From an uncultured Eubacteriales bacterium (GTDB lineage Bacteria; Bacillota; Clostridia; Peptostreptococcales; Anaerovoracaceae): DNA of 5,378 nt. Shown here piece by piece: positions 1 to 5,378 of the stretch. The notes below the pieces were generated by a model. That model was given only the letters and a program-made list of their open reading frames with translations, was not told where the DNA came from and ran no database searches. The DNA is taken from assembly GCA_900542245.1 (NCBI GenBank), contig UQMQ01000140.1, positions 1 to 5,378 on the forward strand. Reading direction: 5' to 3'. Each line of letters begins with the position of its first letter. Within the stretch, counting starts at the first letter, position 1. The position numbers were made by a program, and so were the translations under genes.

Positions 1-78
1 CTCGAAAGCCACATCAATAAAATTCAGATCTTCCAGTCCCCGACGGATCTTTTCTGTCAGAATCTTCGCCGCAGACGG
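1..78 (-). other. Possible 3' part of a minus-strand gene, cut by the window edge
   Basis: Read on the minus strand, this stretch is open and gives a protein-like sequence containing the segments SAAKILTEKIRRGLEDL and NFIDVAFE, with ordinary codon use. It continues past the left edge of the window. I do not recognise the family. The frame has no convincing start. Going upstream it runs through a poly-T tract (A-run on the + strand at 79-85) into an unlikely Trp/Cys-rich sequence. A different minus-strand frame offers an ATG at 118-116 but stops within 34 codons, so joining the two would need a frameshift in the homopolymer. The alternative is a chance open frame. Only the openness and composition are seen; that it is a gene remnant is inference. 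Confidence 0.2.
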
Positions 79-134
79 AAAAAAAGAAAAGCATTCTATC
101 CAATTCAACCATACGCATTGCGTTTGCCGTTATA

Positions 135-722
135 TTGGGAAGTATAATCGGATATACAGCAGTAATCAGGAGCGAGTGGTTAGACTATGAAATGATATAC
201 CATGTGAGTGGGATTTATATTACATACGCATTGTACCTGATGATTTTTCTCGTCGGAGTAGATATGGGACTGGATGGAACTGCGATGCAGCGATTTCGAA
301 AGGTTGGTATGCGGGTATTCATTTTTCCACTGGTAACCGGAATGGCGACAGTTACGGCAGTGTTGGTGTGTGGATTATTCACGCCGCTAAGCATAAAGGA
401 ACTTTTAGGAATTGCTTGTACTTTTGGATGGTATTCGCTGGGACCCAGTGTCATGATGGATGCGGGTATGATTACGGCAGGTGCCATCGCGTTTTTAGCA
501 AATTTTCTGCGTGTCATCATTTCATTGTGTACGATTCCTTTCGTAGCAAAAAAAGTTGGATATATTGAAGTAACAGGGATGCCGGTTGCAGCAGCAATGG
601 ATCTCTGCATTGCGACAATCGAGGCATCTGCCAATAAAAGTGTGGCAATTTATGCTTTCGTATCCGGATGCTGTTTTACTGTGATGGTGACAACACTGGT
701 ACCGTTCATCGTAGCCTTCTGA
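135..722 (+). CDS. LysO-family lysine exporter, C-terminal half, probably truncated
   Basis: This is an inner-membrane protein of the LysO (YbjE, DUF340) family, which in E. coli exports L-lysine. The visible product (195 residues from a TTG) has about five hydrophobic segments, roughly 24-43, 61-81, 91-107, 112-137 and 167-194. It carries the family signature FGWYSL (97-102) and an AMD motif with Asp156, like the membrane Asp near the C-terminus of E. coli LysO. The usual NxLRE motif here reads NFLRV (123-127), so its Glu is lost. The TTG lies inside what looks like a first membrane helix: the same frame stays open back to position 21 and reads plausibly as AFAVILGSIIGYTAV, but has no ATG, GTG or TTG upstream and no ribosome binding site. 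E. coli LysO is about 300 residues with a further N-terminal half that is absent here. The gene is therefore either one half of a split exporter with an odd start or a decayed, 5'-truncated copy. It is AT-richer than the hyd genes. The family call is fairly secure; function is doubtful. Confidence 0.6.
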   Translation: MGSIIGYTAVIRSEWLDYEMIYHVSGIYITYALYLMIFLVGVDMGLDGTAMQRFRKVGMRVFIFPLVTGMATVTAVLVCGLFTPLSIKELLGIACTFGWYSLGPSVMMDAGMITAGAIAFLANFLRVIISLCTIPFVAKKVGYIEVTGMPVAAAMDLCIATIEASANKSVAIYAFVSGCCFTVMVTTLVPFIVAF

Positions 723-777
723 TTTCTTTACTGATGTATTTTTCTCCATTTTTTTCTAAAAAACTCTCATTTAAAGA

Positions 778-806
778 TTGTGAATACGGGATACTTATGG
801 TAGAAT
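778..806 (+). promoter_or_regulatory. Sigma-A-type promoter of the hyd operon
   Basis: TTGTGA (778-783) and TAGAAT (801-806) are separated by exactly 17 bases, and a TGG extended -10 element (798-800) sits directly before the -10 box. Transcription would begin near 813, leaving a leader of about 212 nt before hydC. No other good promoter is seen between the LysO-like gene and hydC. The -35 box TTGTGAA resembles a half site for the NADH-sensing repressor Rex, but the matching inverted half is absent, so Rex control is not supported. Confidence 0.55.
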
Positions 807-812
807 TGTAGC

Positions 813-1024
813 ATCTACGTTACGAGCCGCTTGCATGCAGGATCCTGCGGCAGGCGGCTTCGCCGTCATGTTGTCCGGCCTCGCACAGGTCGTTTTTGGC
901 GTGATGCGTGCAGGACGTGCACAGGGCGCAGCGGTTTTGCAGGGCGGGCTGACGGCAAGCAGAGGAAGAAAAGCAAATGCGAAATGATCAAACACGAGTG
1001 CAAGGAATGTAAAGGAGACGAAAC
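813..1024 (+). other. GC-rich 5' leader of hydCBA with short overlapping reading frames
   Basis: The intergenic region from 723 to 1024 divides in two. Positions 723-810 are AT-rich and hold the promoter; there is no clear terminator for the LysO-like gene, only a T-rich stretch at 749-757 without a GC stem. From about 815 the base composition becomes like the hyd genes. This part contains palindromes (TGCATGCA at 832-839, GCAGGATCCTGC at 837-848), a short CGGC-TTC-GCCG hairpin (855-865) and repeated TGCAGG words. A 50-codon frame (835-987) meets a 28-codon frame (984-1070) at an ATGA junction. hydC has its own ribosome binding site, AAAGGAG at 1011-1017, 7 nt before its ATG. I recognise no known riboswitch here. 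Confidence 0.35.
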
Positions 1025-1519
1025 ATGTGCTGCAGTGAAACAAACCAGATGCAACAGCTGGAAGAGGTAATCAAAAAATATAAGAGCACCCAGGGCGCCT
1101 TGATACCGGTGCTGCACGAGGCGCAGGATATCTTCGGATATCTGCCGCCGGAGGTGATGAAAAGGGTGGCAAGAGGACTGGAGATCCCGGAGGCGAAGGT
1201 GTACGGCGTCGCGACCTTTTATTCGCAGTTTTCTCTGACGCAAAAGGGCAAATATCGCGTCAGTGTCTGTCTGGGTACTGCCTGCTATGTCAAAGGCGCG
1301 GCGGACATTTTGGATAAGCTCAAGGAGAGATTGATGATCGAGGTAGGCGAATGTACCGAGGACGGACTGTTCTCGCTGGACTCCTGCCGCTGTATCGGTG
1401 CATGCAGTCTGGCGCCGGTCATGACGGTCAATGAAGAGGTCTACGGCAGACTGACCGTCGATGATATCGACGGTATCATCAGCAAATACGAGCAGATGGA
1501 AGGAGTGCAGGGCGCATGA
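1025..1519 (+). CDS. hydC: Bifurcating [FeFe]-hydrogenase subunit HydC (NuoE-like, [2Fe-2S])
   Basis: This is the small electron-transfer subunit of a cytoplasmic trimeric hydrogenase, homologous to complex I subunit NuoE and to HndA/HydC. The 164-residue product has the usual N-terminal helical region (about 10-70, with the family words FGYLP at 37-41 and GVATFYSQF at 61-69) followed by a thioredoxin-like [2Fe-2S] domain. The four cluster ligands are visible: Cys82 and Cys87 in CLGTAC, and Cys123 and Cys127 in CIGAC. Length is normal for the family. The ATG at 1025 is preferred because AAAGGAG lies 7 nt upstream; the next Met (1049) has no ribosome binding site. The N-terminus begins Met-Cys-Cys, which is unusual but outside the conserved domain. 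The stop codon overlaps the start of hydB, suggesting translational coupling and fixed stoichiometry. The context with hydB and hydA excludes a true respiratory complex I. Confidence 0.93.
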   Translation: MCCSETNQMQQLEEVIKKYKSTQGALIPVLHEAQDIFGYLPPEVMKRVARGLEIPEAKVYGVATFYSQFSLTQKGKYRVSVCLGTACYVKGAADILDKLKERLMIEVGECTEDGLFSLDSCRCIGACSLAPVMTVNEEVYGRLTVDDIDGIISKYEQMEGVQGA

Positions 1520-3426
1520 CAGATAGGATGGAAAAAACTGCAGGAACGGAGAAGCTGCAAACAACGAGCATGGTGCGCAGCAGATTAAAATCAGCCGATG
1601 CGCTGAAGCAGATTAAAGAGGCGACCCTCGCGCAGATCGGGCATCGCTTTGATGCTGATGTCGAGAGCGGCGCGAAGCTCTATCTGATGGTATGCGGTGG
1701 AGGCGGATGCCACTCCTCCGGCTCCGGCAAGCTGATTGCACGCCTTACTGCGCTGGCTGCGCGCGATGGGATGCAGGAGGAGATCGCCGTAGAGCAGACG
1801 GGCTGCTTCGGTCTCTGCTCAGAGGGTCCGATTTTAGTTGTACAGCCGGAGGGTACGATGTACACCAAGGTATCGGAGGATGACATCGACGAGATCTGGG
1901 AGAGTCATGTCAAAAACGGCAAGATTGTCGAACGCCTGCTTTCCCCGCACGAAGCGGAATTCTTCTCCAAGCAGAACCGTATTGCACTGAAGAACTGCGG
2001 TCGGATCAATCCGGAACGCATCGAAGAATATATTGCCCTCGACGGCTACGCGGCGCTCGCCAAGGCGTTGTACGAGATGGAGCCGGAGGATGTCATTGAG
2101 ATCATCAAGGCATCCGGACTGCGCGGCAGAGGCGGCGGCGGATTTCCGGCAGGAACCAAATGGGAGGTCGCGGCGCAGCAGCAGACCGAGGAAAAAATCG
2201 TAGTCTGCAACGCAGACGAGGGCGACCCGGGTGCGTTCATGGACCGTTCGATTTTGGAGGATGACCCGCATTCCGTGCTGGAAGCGATGGCGATCACAGC
2301 CTACGCGATCGGCGCACAGTCCGGCTATATCTACGTGCGCGCGGAATACCCGACTGCGGTAGAGCGTCTCAAAATCGCGATCGCACAGGCACGCGCCTAC
2401 GGTCTTTTGGGTGAAAACATCCTCGGCAAGGGCTTAAATTTTGACATTGAGATCCGGCTCGGCGCGGGCGCGTTCGTCTGCGGTGAGGCAACCGCGCTGA
2501 TGATCTCCATTGAGGGCAATCGCGGCGAGCCGCGTCTGAAACCACCATCATCGGCAGTGCGCGGGCTGTTTGGCAAGCCGACGGTTCTCAACAATGTTGA
2601 GACCTTCGCCAATGTGCCGCAGATTCTGCGCAAGGGCGCGGACTGGTTCCGCAGCATCGGTACGGAGAAGTCCACCGGCACAAAGGTTTTCGCGCTCGGC
2701 GGCAAGATCAATAATTCCGGTCTGGTTGAGATCCCGATGGGGACGACTATGCGGGAAATAATCTACGATATCGGCGGGGGGATTCCGGACGGCAAGGCGT
2801 TCAAGGCTGCGCAGACCGGCGGACCGTCGGGCGGCTGCATTCCGGCAGCGCATCTGGATACGCCGATCGACTATGAATCCCTGAGCAAGCTTGGCTCGAT
2901 GATGGGTTCGGGCGGCATGATCGTCATGGACGAAAACACCTGTATGGTCGACATCGCGAAGTTTTTCCTAGAGTTTACGGTAGATGAGTCCTGTGGCAAA
3001 TGCCCGCCTTGCCGCATCGGTACGCGCAGAATGCTGGATATTCTCACGCGCATCACCGAGGGAAAGGGCACGATGGAGGATCTGGACGAGCTGGAGGAGC
3101 TGGCACATACGATCAAGCGTGCGTCACTCTGCGGCCTCGGGCAGTCCGCGCCGAATCCGGTGCTTTCGACAATGCGGTATTTTCGAGACGAATACGAGGC
3201 GCATGTACGAGACAAAAAATGTCCGGCCGGCGTCTGTATCTCCATGCTGCGTTATGTGGTGGACGATGAAATCTGCAAGCGCTGCGGCATCTGCGCGAAG
3301 AACTGCCCGGTCGGCGCGATCAGCGGCAGCAAGGACAAGCCGTACAGCATCGATCAGGACAAGTGTATCAAGTGCGGCGTCTGTATGGCGAAGTGCCCGT
3401 TCAAGTCTATCATGAAGAATGCGTAA
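1516..3426 (+). CDS. hydB: Bifurcating [FeFe]-hydrogenase subunit HydB (NuoF-like, FMN and NAD(P)H site)
   Basis: This flavin subunit oxidises or reduces the pyridine nucleotide and, by knowledge of T. maritima-type HydABC, is where electrons are bifurcated. The 636 residues show, in order: an N-terminal thioredoxin-like [2Fe-2S] domain (Cys60, Cys65, Cys97, Cys101); the NuoF core with the glycine-rich GLRGRGGGGFPAG loop (201-213), NADEGDPGAFMDR (232-244) and GAGAFVCGEATAL (316-328) for FMN and NADH; a [4Fe-4S] site with Cys493, Cys496, Cys499 and Cys539; and a C-terminal ferredoxin domain with two [4Fe-4S] motifs (Cys587/590/593/597 and Cys617/620/623/627). CPAGVC (569-574) with His563 and Cys476 may bind zinc, as I recall for T. 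maritima HydB. The second Glu of the usual CGEE motif is Ala325. The ATG overlaps the hydC stop (ATGA), and GGAAGGAG (1498-1505) lies 10 nt upstream. Length is typical for HydB and longer than NuoF, which lacks the two extra cluster domains. Confidence 0.93.
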   Translation: MTDRMEKTAGTEKLQTTSMVRSRLKSADALKQIKEATLAQIGHRFDADVESGAKLYLMVCGGGGCHSSGSGKLIARLTALAARDGMQEEIAVEQTGCFGLCSEGPILVVQPEGTMYTKVSEDDIDEIWESHVKNGKIVERLLSPHEAEFFSKQNRIALKNCGRINPERIEEYIALDGYAALAKALYEMEPEDVIEIIKASGLRGRGGGGFPAGTKWEVAAQQQTEEKIVVCNADEGDPGAFMDRSILEDDPHSVLEAMAITAYAIGAQSGYIYVRAEYPTAVERLKIAIAQARAYGLLGENILGKGLNFDIEIRLGAGAFVCGEATALMISIEGNRGEPRLKPPSSAVRGLFGKPTVLNNVETFANVPQILRKGADWFRSIGTEKSTGTKVFALGGKINNSGLVEIPMGTTMREIIYDIGGGIPDGKAFKAAQTGGPSGGCIPAAHLDTPIDYESLSKLGSMMGSGGMIVMDENTCMVDIAKFFLEFTVDESCGKCPPCRIGTRRMLDILTRITEGKGTMEDLDELEELAHTIKRASLCGLGQSAPNPVLSTMRYFRDEYEAHVRDKKCPAGVCISMLRYVVDDEICKRCGICAKNCPVGAISGSKDKPYSIDQDKCIKCGVCMAKCPFKSIMKNA

Positions 3427-3433
3427 GGGGGAG
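3427..3433 (+). promoter_or_regulatory. Ribosome binding site that sets the hydA start
   Basis: GGGGGAG follows the hydB stop directly and lies 6 nt before the ATG at 3440. This favours 3440 over the in-frame ATG at 3419, which would overlap hydB by 8 bases, add seven residues (MRKGESK) and place this site inside the coding sequence. The protein from 3440 begins MGKVHVTIDG, matching the usual start of the N-terminal ferredoxin domain. Confidence 0.75.
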
Positions 3434-3439
3434 TCCAAA

Positions 3440-5194
3440 ATGGGAAAAGTACATGTAACGATCGACGGCATTCAGGTTTATGTGCCGGATACTTATACCG
3501 TCCTGGAGGCGGCAAAAGAAATCAATATTCACATTCCGACCCTTTGCTTTCTGAAGGATGTGAGCGAGATCGGCTGCTGCCGGATGTGCCTGGTAGAAGT
3601 CAAAGGCTCTCGTGCGCTGCAGGCTGCCTGCGGCTATCCGGTCAAGGATGGCATGGAGGTACGAACGCACACACCGGAGCTTTTGAAGGTCAGACAAAAG
3701 ACCCTCGAATTGATCCTTTCCAATCATCCGGCAAGATGTCAGAGCTGTACGCGGACGAATTCCTGCGAGCTGCAGATTCTGACGGACAAAATGGACGTAC
3801 ATTTTGAGAACTATGTCAAATATCAGGAGCACATCACCAGCGATCAGCCGCTGAGCGTCGATGAGGGCATCTCGATTCAGCGCGACCCGAACCGCTGTAT
3901 TCTCTGCAGACGCTGCGTGAGTGTGTGCAACAATATCCAGACGGTCGGTGCGATTTCTGCCATCAACCGCGGCTATCATACGGTCATCGGTGCCGCTGAA
4001 AACCGCAGTCTGGACGAGACCGTCTGTGTCAACTGCGGACAGTGCATCAACGTCTGTCCGACCGGCGCACTGCAGGAGCATCGCAGCATCGATGAAGTGA
4101 TGGATGCGCTTTATGACCCGGAGAAGCATGTCATCGTGCAGACAGCGCCGGCTGTGCGCGCAGCGCTCGGTGAGGAATTCGGCAATCCGATTGGTACGGA
4201 TGTGACGGGCAAGATGGTGACAGCACTGCGTATGCTGGGCTTCGACAAGGTCTTTGATACCGATACGGCGGCGGATCTGACGATCATGGAGGAGGGGACA
4301 GAGCTGATCGACCGCATTCGCGGCGGCGGCGTCCTGCCTTTGATCACCTCCTGCTCACCGGGCTGGATCAAGTTCTGCGAGCATAATTTCCCGGAGATGC
4401 TGCCGAACCTGTCGAGCTGCAAATCGCCGCACCAGATGATGGGTGCGATCATCAAGAGCTACTACGCAGAGAAGAACGACATCGATCCGCAGTCGATCTA
4501 TGTGGTTTCGGTCATGCCTTGTGTGGCAAAAAAATATGAGGCACAGCGACCGGAGCTTTCGGTCAATGGACTGGCGGATGTGGACGCGGTCATCACGACC
4601 AGAGAACTGGCACGTATGATCAAAATGATCGGGATCGACTTCAATGCCATCGGTGACGGAGACTTTGACAATCCGCTCGGCGTGTCGACCGGTGCGGGTC
4701 TGATCTTCGGCGCGACCGGTGGTGTCATGGAGGCGGCGCTCAGAACGGTAGCGGATATTCTCAACGGCAGCAGCTCCGATGCCATCGACTATGTGCAGGT
4801 GCGCGGTCTGGAGGACGGCATCAAGATCGCCGAGGTCGAGATCGCGGATTTGACGATTCGTGCAGCAGTCGCGCACGGACTTGGTAATGCGCGCAGGCTC
4901 ATCGAGCGTGTCAAGGCGGGAGAGCATTTTGATTTCATCGAGATCATGGCTTGTCCGGGCGGCTGCATCAACGGCGGCGGGCAGCCGCTGCAGGTTTCGG
5001 ATGTGCGCAACTGGGTAGACTTTAAGGAAAAACGCGCCAGTGCCCTCTACAAGGGCGACCGCGAAAAGTATATCCGCAAGGCACACAACAATCCGACCGT
5101 CAAGAAGCTCTACAAGGAATACCTCGGTATGGCAGGCGGTATGCGCGCGCATCAGCTGCTGCATACGCATTACACCGACCGCAGCGACGTATAA
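3440..5194 (+). CDS. hydA: Bifurcating [FeFe]-hydrogenase catalytic subunit HydA
   Basis: This catalytic subunit interconverts protons and H2 at the H-cluster. The 584 residues (numbered from Met at 3440) show: a plant-type [2Fe-2S] domain (Cys36, Cys47, Cys50, Cys64); a His-Cys [4Fe-4S] motif (His96, Cys100, Cys103, Cys109); two ferredoxin [4Fe-4S] motifs (Cys153/156/159/163 and Cys196/199/202/206); the H-domain from about 225; and the C-terminal small-subunit-like segment (about 530-578). H-cluster motifs are TSCSPGW (303-309), MPCVAKKYE (359-367) and ACPGGCINGGGQP (504-516), giving Cys361, Cys505 and Cys509. Ser306 occupies the remaining ligand position of CpI (Cys300). Proton-path residues match CpI at a constant offset of six: Glu285, Glu288, Arg292, Cys305, Ser325. 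The domain order resembles monomeric CpI, but linkage to hydC and hydB points to the bifurcating group A enzymes. It lacks the extra C-terminal [2Fe-2S] domain known in T. maritima HydA. Maturases HydE, HydF and HydG must be encoded elsewhere. Confidence 0.95.
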   Translation: MGKVHVTIDGIQVYVPDTYTVLEAAKEINIHIPTLCFLKDVSEIGCCRMCLVEVKGSRALQAACGYPVKDGMEVRTHTPELLKVRQKTLELILSNHPARCQSCTRTNSCELQILTDKMDVHFENYVKYQEHITSDQPLSVDEGISIQRDPNRCILCRRCVSVCNNIQTVGAISAINRGYHTVIGAAENRSLDETVCVNCGQCINVCPTGALQEHRSIDEVMDALYDPEKHVIVQTAPAVRAALGEEFGNPIGTDVTGKMVTALRMLGFDKVFDTDTAADLTIMEEGTELIDRIRGGGVLPLITSCSPGWIKFCEHNFPEMLPNLSSCKSPHQMMGAIIKSYYAEKNDIDPQSIYVVSVMPCVAKKYEAQRPELSVNGLADVDAVITTRELARMIKMIGIDFNAIGDGDFDNPLGVSTGAGLIFGATGGVMEAALRTVADILNGSSSDAIDYVQVRGLEDGIKIAEVEIADLTIRAAVAHGLGNARRLIERVKAGEHFDFIEIMACPGGCINGGGQPLQVSDVRNWVDFKEKRASALYKGDREKYIRKAHNNPTVKKLYKEYLGMAGGMRAHQLLHTHYTDRSDV

Positions 5195-5202
5195 AAAGAA
5201 CG

Positions 5203-5250
5203 AAAAGCATGTTCATGGGGATCAGAAGCCCGGACATGCTTTTTGCTTTT
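5203..5250 (+). terminator. Rho-independent terminator of hydCBA
   Basis: AAAAGCATGT (5203-5212) pairs perfectly with ACATGCTTTT (5234-5243). The stem can extend through T5213-G5233 and C5214-G5232, and the loop can close further through GGG (5218-5220) with CCC (5229-5231). The descending arm runs into TTTTT-GC-TTTT (5240-5250). It starts 8 nt after the hydA stop. The A-rich left arm also makes it a weak candidate for bidirectional use. Confidence 0.75.
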
Positions 5251-5287
5251 GATGCCGGAACTATCTCATAGCGATAGTTCCGGCATC
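5251..5287. repeat. Perfect 15-bp inverted repeat (long hairpin)
   Basis: GATGCCGGAACTATC (5251-5265) is exactly repeated in inverted form at 5273-5287 around the 7-nt spacer TCATAGC. Flanking TGCTTTT (5244-5250) and AAAAGCA (5293-5299) can extend the stem across a 5-nt bulge, competing with the tail of the preceding terminator. No T-run follows it on either strand, so it is not a classical terminator. It could be a second stabilising 3' hairpin, part of a repeat family together with the next element, or a protein-binding palindrome. Confidence 0.8.
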
Positions 5288-5289
5288 AC

Positions 5290-5374
5290 GACAAAAGCAC
5301 CTTGCGAAGCGGCGCTCATGGGTGAGCGCCATGTGCGCATAGAAATCTCTGATTTCGTGATGCGCACTTTTGTC
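5290..5374. repeat. 85-bp multibranched palindromic element (MITE-like, repeat or structured RNA)
   Basis: The ends are inverted repeats, GACAAAAG (5290-5297) and CTTTTGTC (5367-5374). Inside are two hairpins: GGCGCTCA/TGAGCGCC (5311-5318 with 5323-5330, loop TGGG), and GTGCGCAT/ATGCGCAC (5333-5340 with 5360-5367) continued by GAAATC/GATTTC (5342-5347 with 5351-5356, loop TCT). Together they fold as a three-way junction. The last hairpin is followed by TTTTGT, so on the + strand it might also terminate transcription weakly. No open frame of note lies here. No target-site duplication is visible, although only four bases remain to the right. The family is unknown to me. Confidence 0.6.
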
Positions 5375-5378
5375 CCAA

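Noticed and set aside
778..800. Possible Rex operator at the hyd promoter
   Set aside because: Only the half site TTGTGAA is present; the inverted partner TTCACAA or TTAACAA does not follow at the expected spacing.
837..848. Perfect palindrome GCAGGATCCTGC as an operator
   Set aside because: A 12-bp palindrome containing a restriction-site-like core can arise by chance in GC-rich sequence, and no known regulator matches it.
866..1564. Long minus-strand open frame (232 codons) across the leader, hydC and the start of hydB
   Set aside because: It lies opposite the well-supported hydC frame, has no family resemblance, and is explained by the GC-rich codon pattern of the sense strand.
1025..3426. 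Respiratory complex I genes nuoE and nuoF
   Set aside because: HydB has the extra N-terminal [2Fe-2S] and C-terminal two-cluster domains of hydrogenase subunits, and the next gene is a hydrogenase, not nuoG.
3419..3439. Earlier hydA start at the ATG at 3419
   Set aside because: It would overlap hydB and bury the strong GGGGGAG site; the protein from 3440 matches the usual N-terminus.
4355..5170. Minus-strand open frame of 271 codons inside hydA
   Set aside because: A shadow of hydA: low-complexity Arg/Asp/His-rich translation, and the sense strand carries all H-cluster motifs.
5190..5378. CRISPR array or tRNA in the hairpin-rich tail
   Set aside because: The repeats are inverted, not direct and regularly spaced, and there is no cloverleaf or CCA end.

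Overview
The window looks like the chromosome of an anaerobic, moderately GC-rich Firmicute of the class Clostridia (Lachnospiraceae-like by protein character). That placement is inference from gene content and protein style, not from a marker gene. Its core is a complete three-gene operon, hydC-hydB-hydA (1025-5194, + strand), encoding a trimeric electron-bifurcating [FeFe]-hydrogenase. Such enzymes couple oxidation of NADH and reduced ferredoxin to H2 production, or run in reverse, in the cytoplasm of fermenting or acetogenic bacteria.

Layout. Positions 1-134 hold no intact gene. They contain a coding-like stretch on the minus strand that runs off the left edge, and the start-less upstream part of a reading frame continued by the next gene. 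Positions 135-722 encode the C-terminal half of a LysO-type (DUF340) lysine exporter. It has no convincing start and has lost a family-typical residue, so it is probably truncated or decayed. Positions 723-1024 are intergenic: an AT-rich part with a good sigma-A-type promoter (778-806), then a GC-rich leader of about 210 nt with short overlapping reading frames and palindromes.

The hyd genes are tightly coupled. hydC (NuoE-like) overlaps hydB (NuoF-like) by an ATGA junction, and hydB is followed 13 nt later by hydA, whose start is set by a GGGGGAG ribosome binding site. By family knowledge, HydB binds FMN and NAD(P)(H) and is the bifurcation site, HydC contributes a [2Fe-2S] centre, and HydA carries an electron-relay chain to the H-cluster. 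All expected cluster motifs are visible, with one striking exception: the L1 motif of HydA reads TSCSPGW, placing Ser where the H-cluster ligand Cys sits in the clostridial CpI enzyme. HydB also carries Ala in place of the second Glu of the CGEE motif in the nucleotide pocket. No hydE, hydF or hydG maturation genes are present here.

Downstream, a terminator hairpin (5203-5250) closes the operon. The last 130 bases are almost entirely inverted repeats: a perfect 15-bp hairpin, then an 85-bp module with complementary ends enclosing two further hairpins. This looks like an interspersed palindromic repeat, a MITE-like element or a structured RNA, and is the least explained part of the window.
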